Part shown: one piece after another, positions 63,951-64,000 of the stretch
Layout: every line of letters starts with the position of its first letter
Position numbering within the stretch: position 1 is the first letter of the stretch
DNA from: Sphingopyxis sp.
GTDB taxonomy: Bacteria > Pseudomonadota > Alphaproteobacteria > Sphingomonadales > Sphingomonadaceae
DNA: 64,000 nt
Reading direction: 5' to 3'
NCBI GenBank assembly: GCA_002733865.1
Contig: NVXM01000011.1
Location: forward strand, 53,231-117,230
Notes under the pieces: model-generated
Database searches by the model: none
Told to the model about the DNA's origin: nothing
The model's input: only the letters and a program-made list of their open reading frames with translations
Program-made: the position numbers and the translations under genes

Positions 63951-64000
63951 GTGAGTGTTTTGGTTTCATCGCAGTGACTGTAAGGAACGAAGATGAAAGC
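63906..64000 (+). mobile_element. Left end of a probable insertion sequence
   Basis: At 63906 the sequence changes within the SIR2 frame to TGTCCCCCGTCAG, a 5'-TG end as in IS3- or IS21-like elements. A new gene starts at 63993 with AAGGAAC before the ATG (MK...). Only 95 bases are in the window, so the family and target-site duplication cannot be judged. Confidence 0.4.

Larger units (their letters stand above)
40854..64000. mobile_element. Integrative (probably conjugative) element, left part
   Basis: The left boundary is the tRNA-Pro-like 3' fragment, followed by a tyrosine integrase. Inside are genes typical of conjugative elements: a lytic transglycosylase, primase-like and strawberry-notch proteins, ParB, ArdC, SSB and a toxin-antitoxin pair. 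No repeat of the attachment core is seen before the right edge, so the element continues beyond the window. No transfer relaxase or type IV secretion gene is inside the window. Confidence 0.7.

Noticed and set aside
1..64000. CRISPR array
   Set aside because: No regular direct repeats with unique spacers were seen anywhere in the window.

Overview
The window reads as chromosome of an alphaproteobacterium of the order Sphingomonadales. The grounds are the ribosomal-protein and rpoA sequences, the Arg/Gly-rich N-terminal extension on S5, and the mix of acyl-CoA dehydrogenases, SDRs and secreted peptidases. The genus cannot be fixed from sequence reading alone; Sphingorhabdus/Parasphingorhabdus or Sphingopyxis relatives are plausible.

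Region 1 (1-15.2 kb) is the distal part of the large ribosomal-protein cluster: rplE (partial), rpsN, rpsH, rplF, rplR, rpsE, rpmD, rplO, a terminator, a hairpin-rich leader, then secY and adk. The usual continuation (rpsM, rpsK, rpoA, rplQ) is displaced about 6.8 kb downstream. Between lie a secreted SRPBCC protein, glutamate dehydrogenase, a RimB/RimK-type pair with a convergent desuccinylase-like hydrolase, and an FAD oxidoreductase.

Region 2 (15.2-40.6 kb) is ordinary core and metabolic chromosome. It holds an exported prolyl oligopeptidase and two tandem exported paralogues. A catabolic block follows (SDR, APH-type kinase, zinc alcohol dehydrogenase, three acyl-CoA dehydrogenases, MFS carrier, SDR), then a lipoprotein behind a hairpin that covers its ribosome binding site. 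A 1.48-kb stretch with almost no coding capacity holds a large inverted repeat, DnaA-box-like sites and a terminator. After it come an exported catalase-peroxidase, a second acyl-CoA dehydrogenase/hydratase pair, a one-carbon cluster (purU, glutathione-dependent formaldehyde dehydrogenase, S-formylglutathione hydrolase), a serine hydrolase, an M24 peptidase and an exoribonuclease.

Region 3 (40.85 kb to the end) is an integrative, probably conjugative, element. It starts at a 3' fragment of a tRNA-Pro-like gene followed by a tyrosine integrase. Its core carries a lytic transglycosylase, a toprim/CHC2 primase-like protein, a giant strawberry-notch methyltransferase-helicase, ParB, an AAA/DUF4143 ATPase, ArdC-type antirestriction protein, a Xre/RES toxin-antitoxin pair, a DUF2493 protein, small conserved proteins and SSB. 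This resembles the leading region of a conjugative element. Most of these genes are separate units, each with a long leader, and five leaders share a purine-rich motif.

From 58.5 kb a second module begins: two overlapping tyrosine recombinases, then an AT-richer cargo pair made of an HsdR_N-like nuclease/P-loop NTPase and a SIR2-domain protein. The SIR2 gene seems cut by an insertion sequence whose end lies at the right edge. This nuclease-NTPase plus SIR2 pair is the best candidate for an undescribed, probably antiviral, system.
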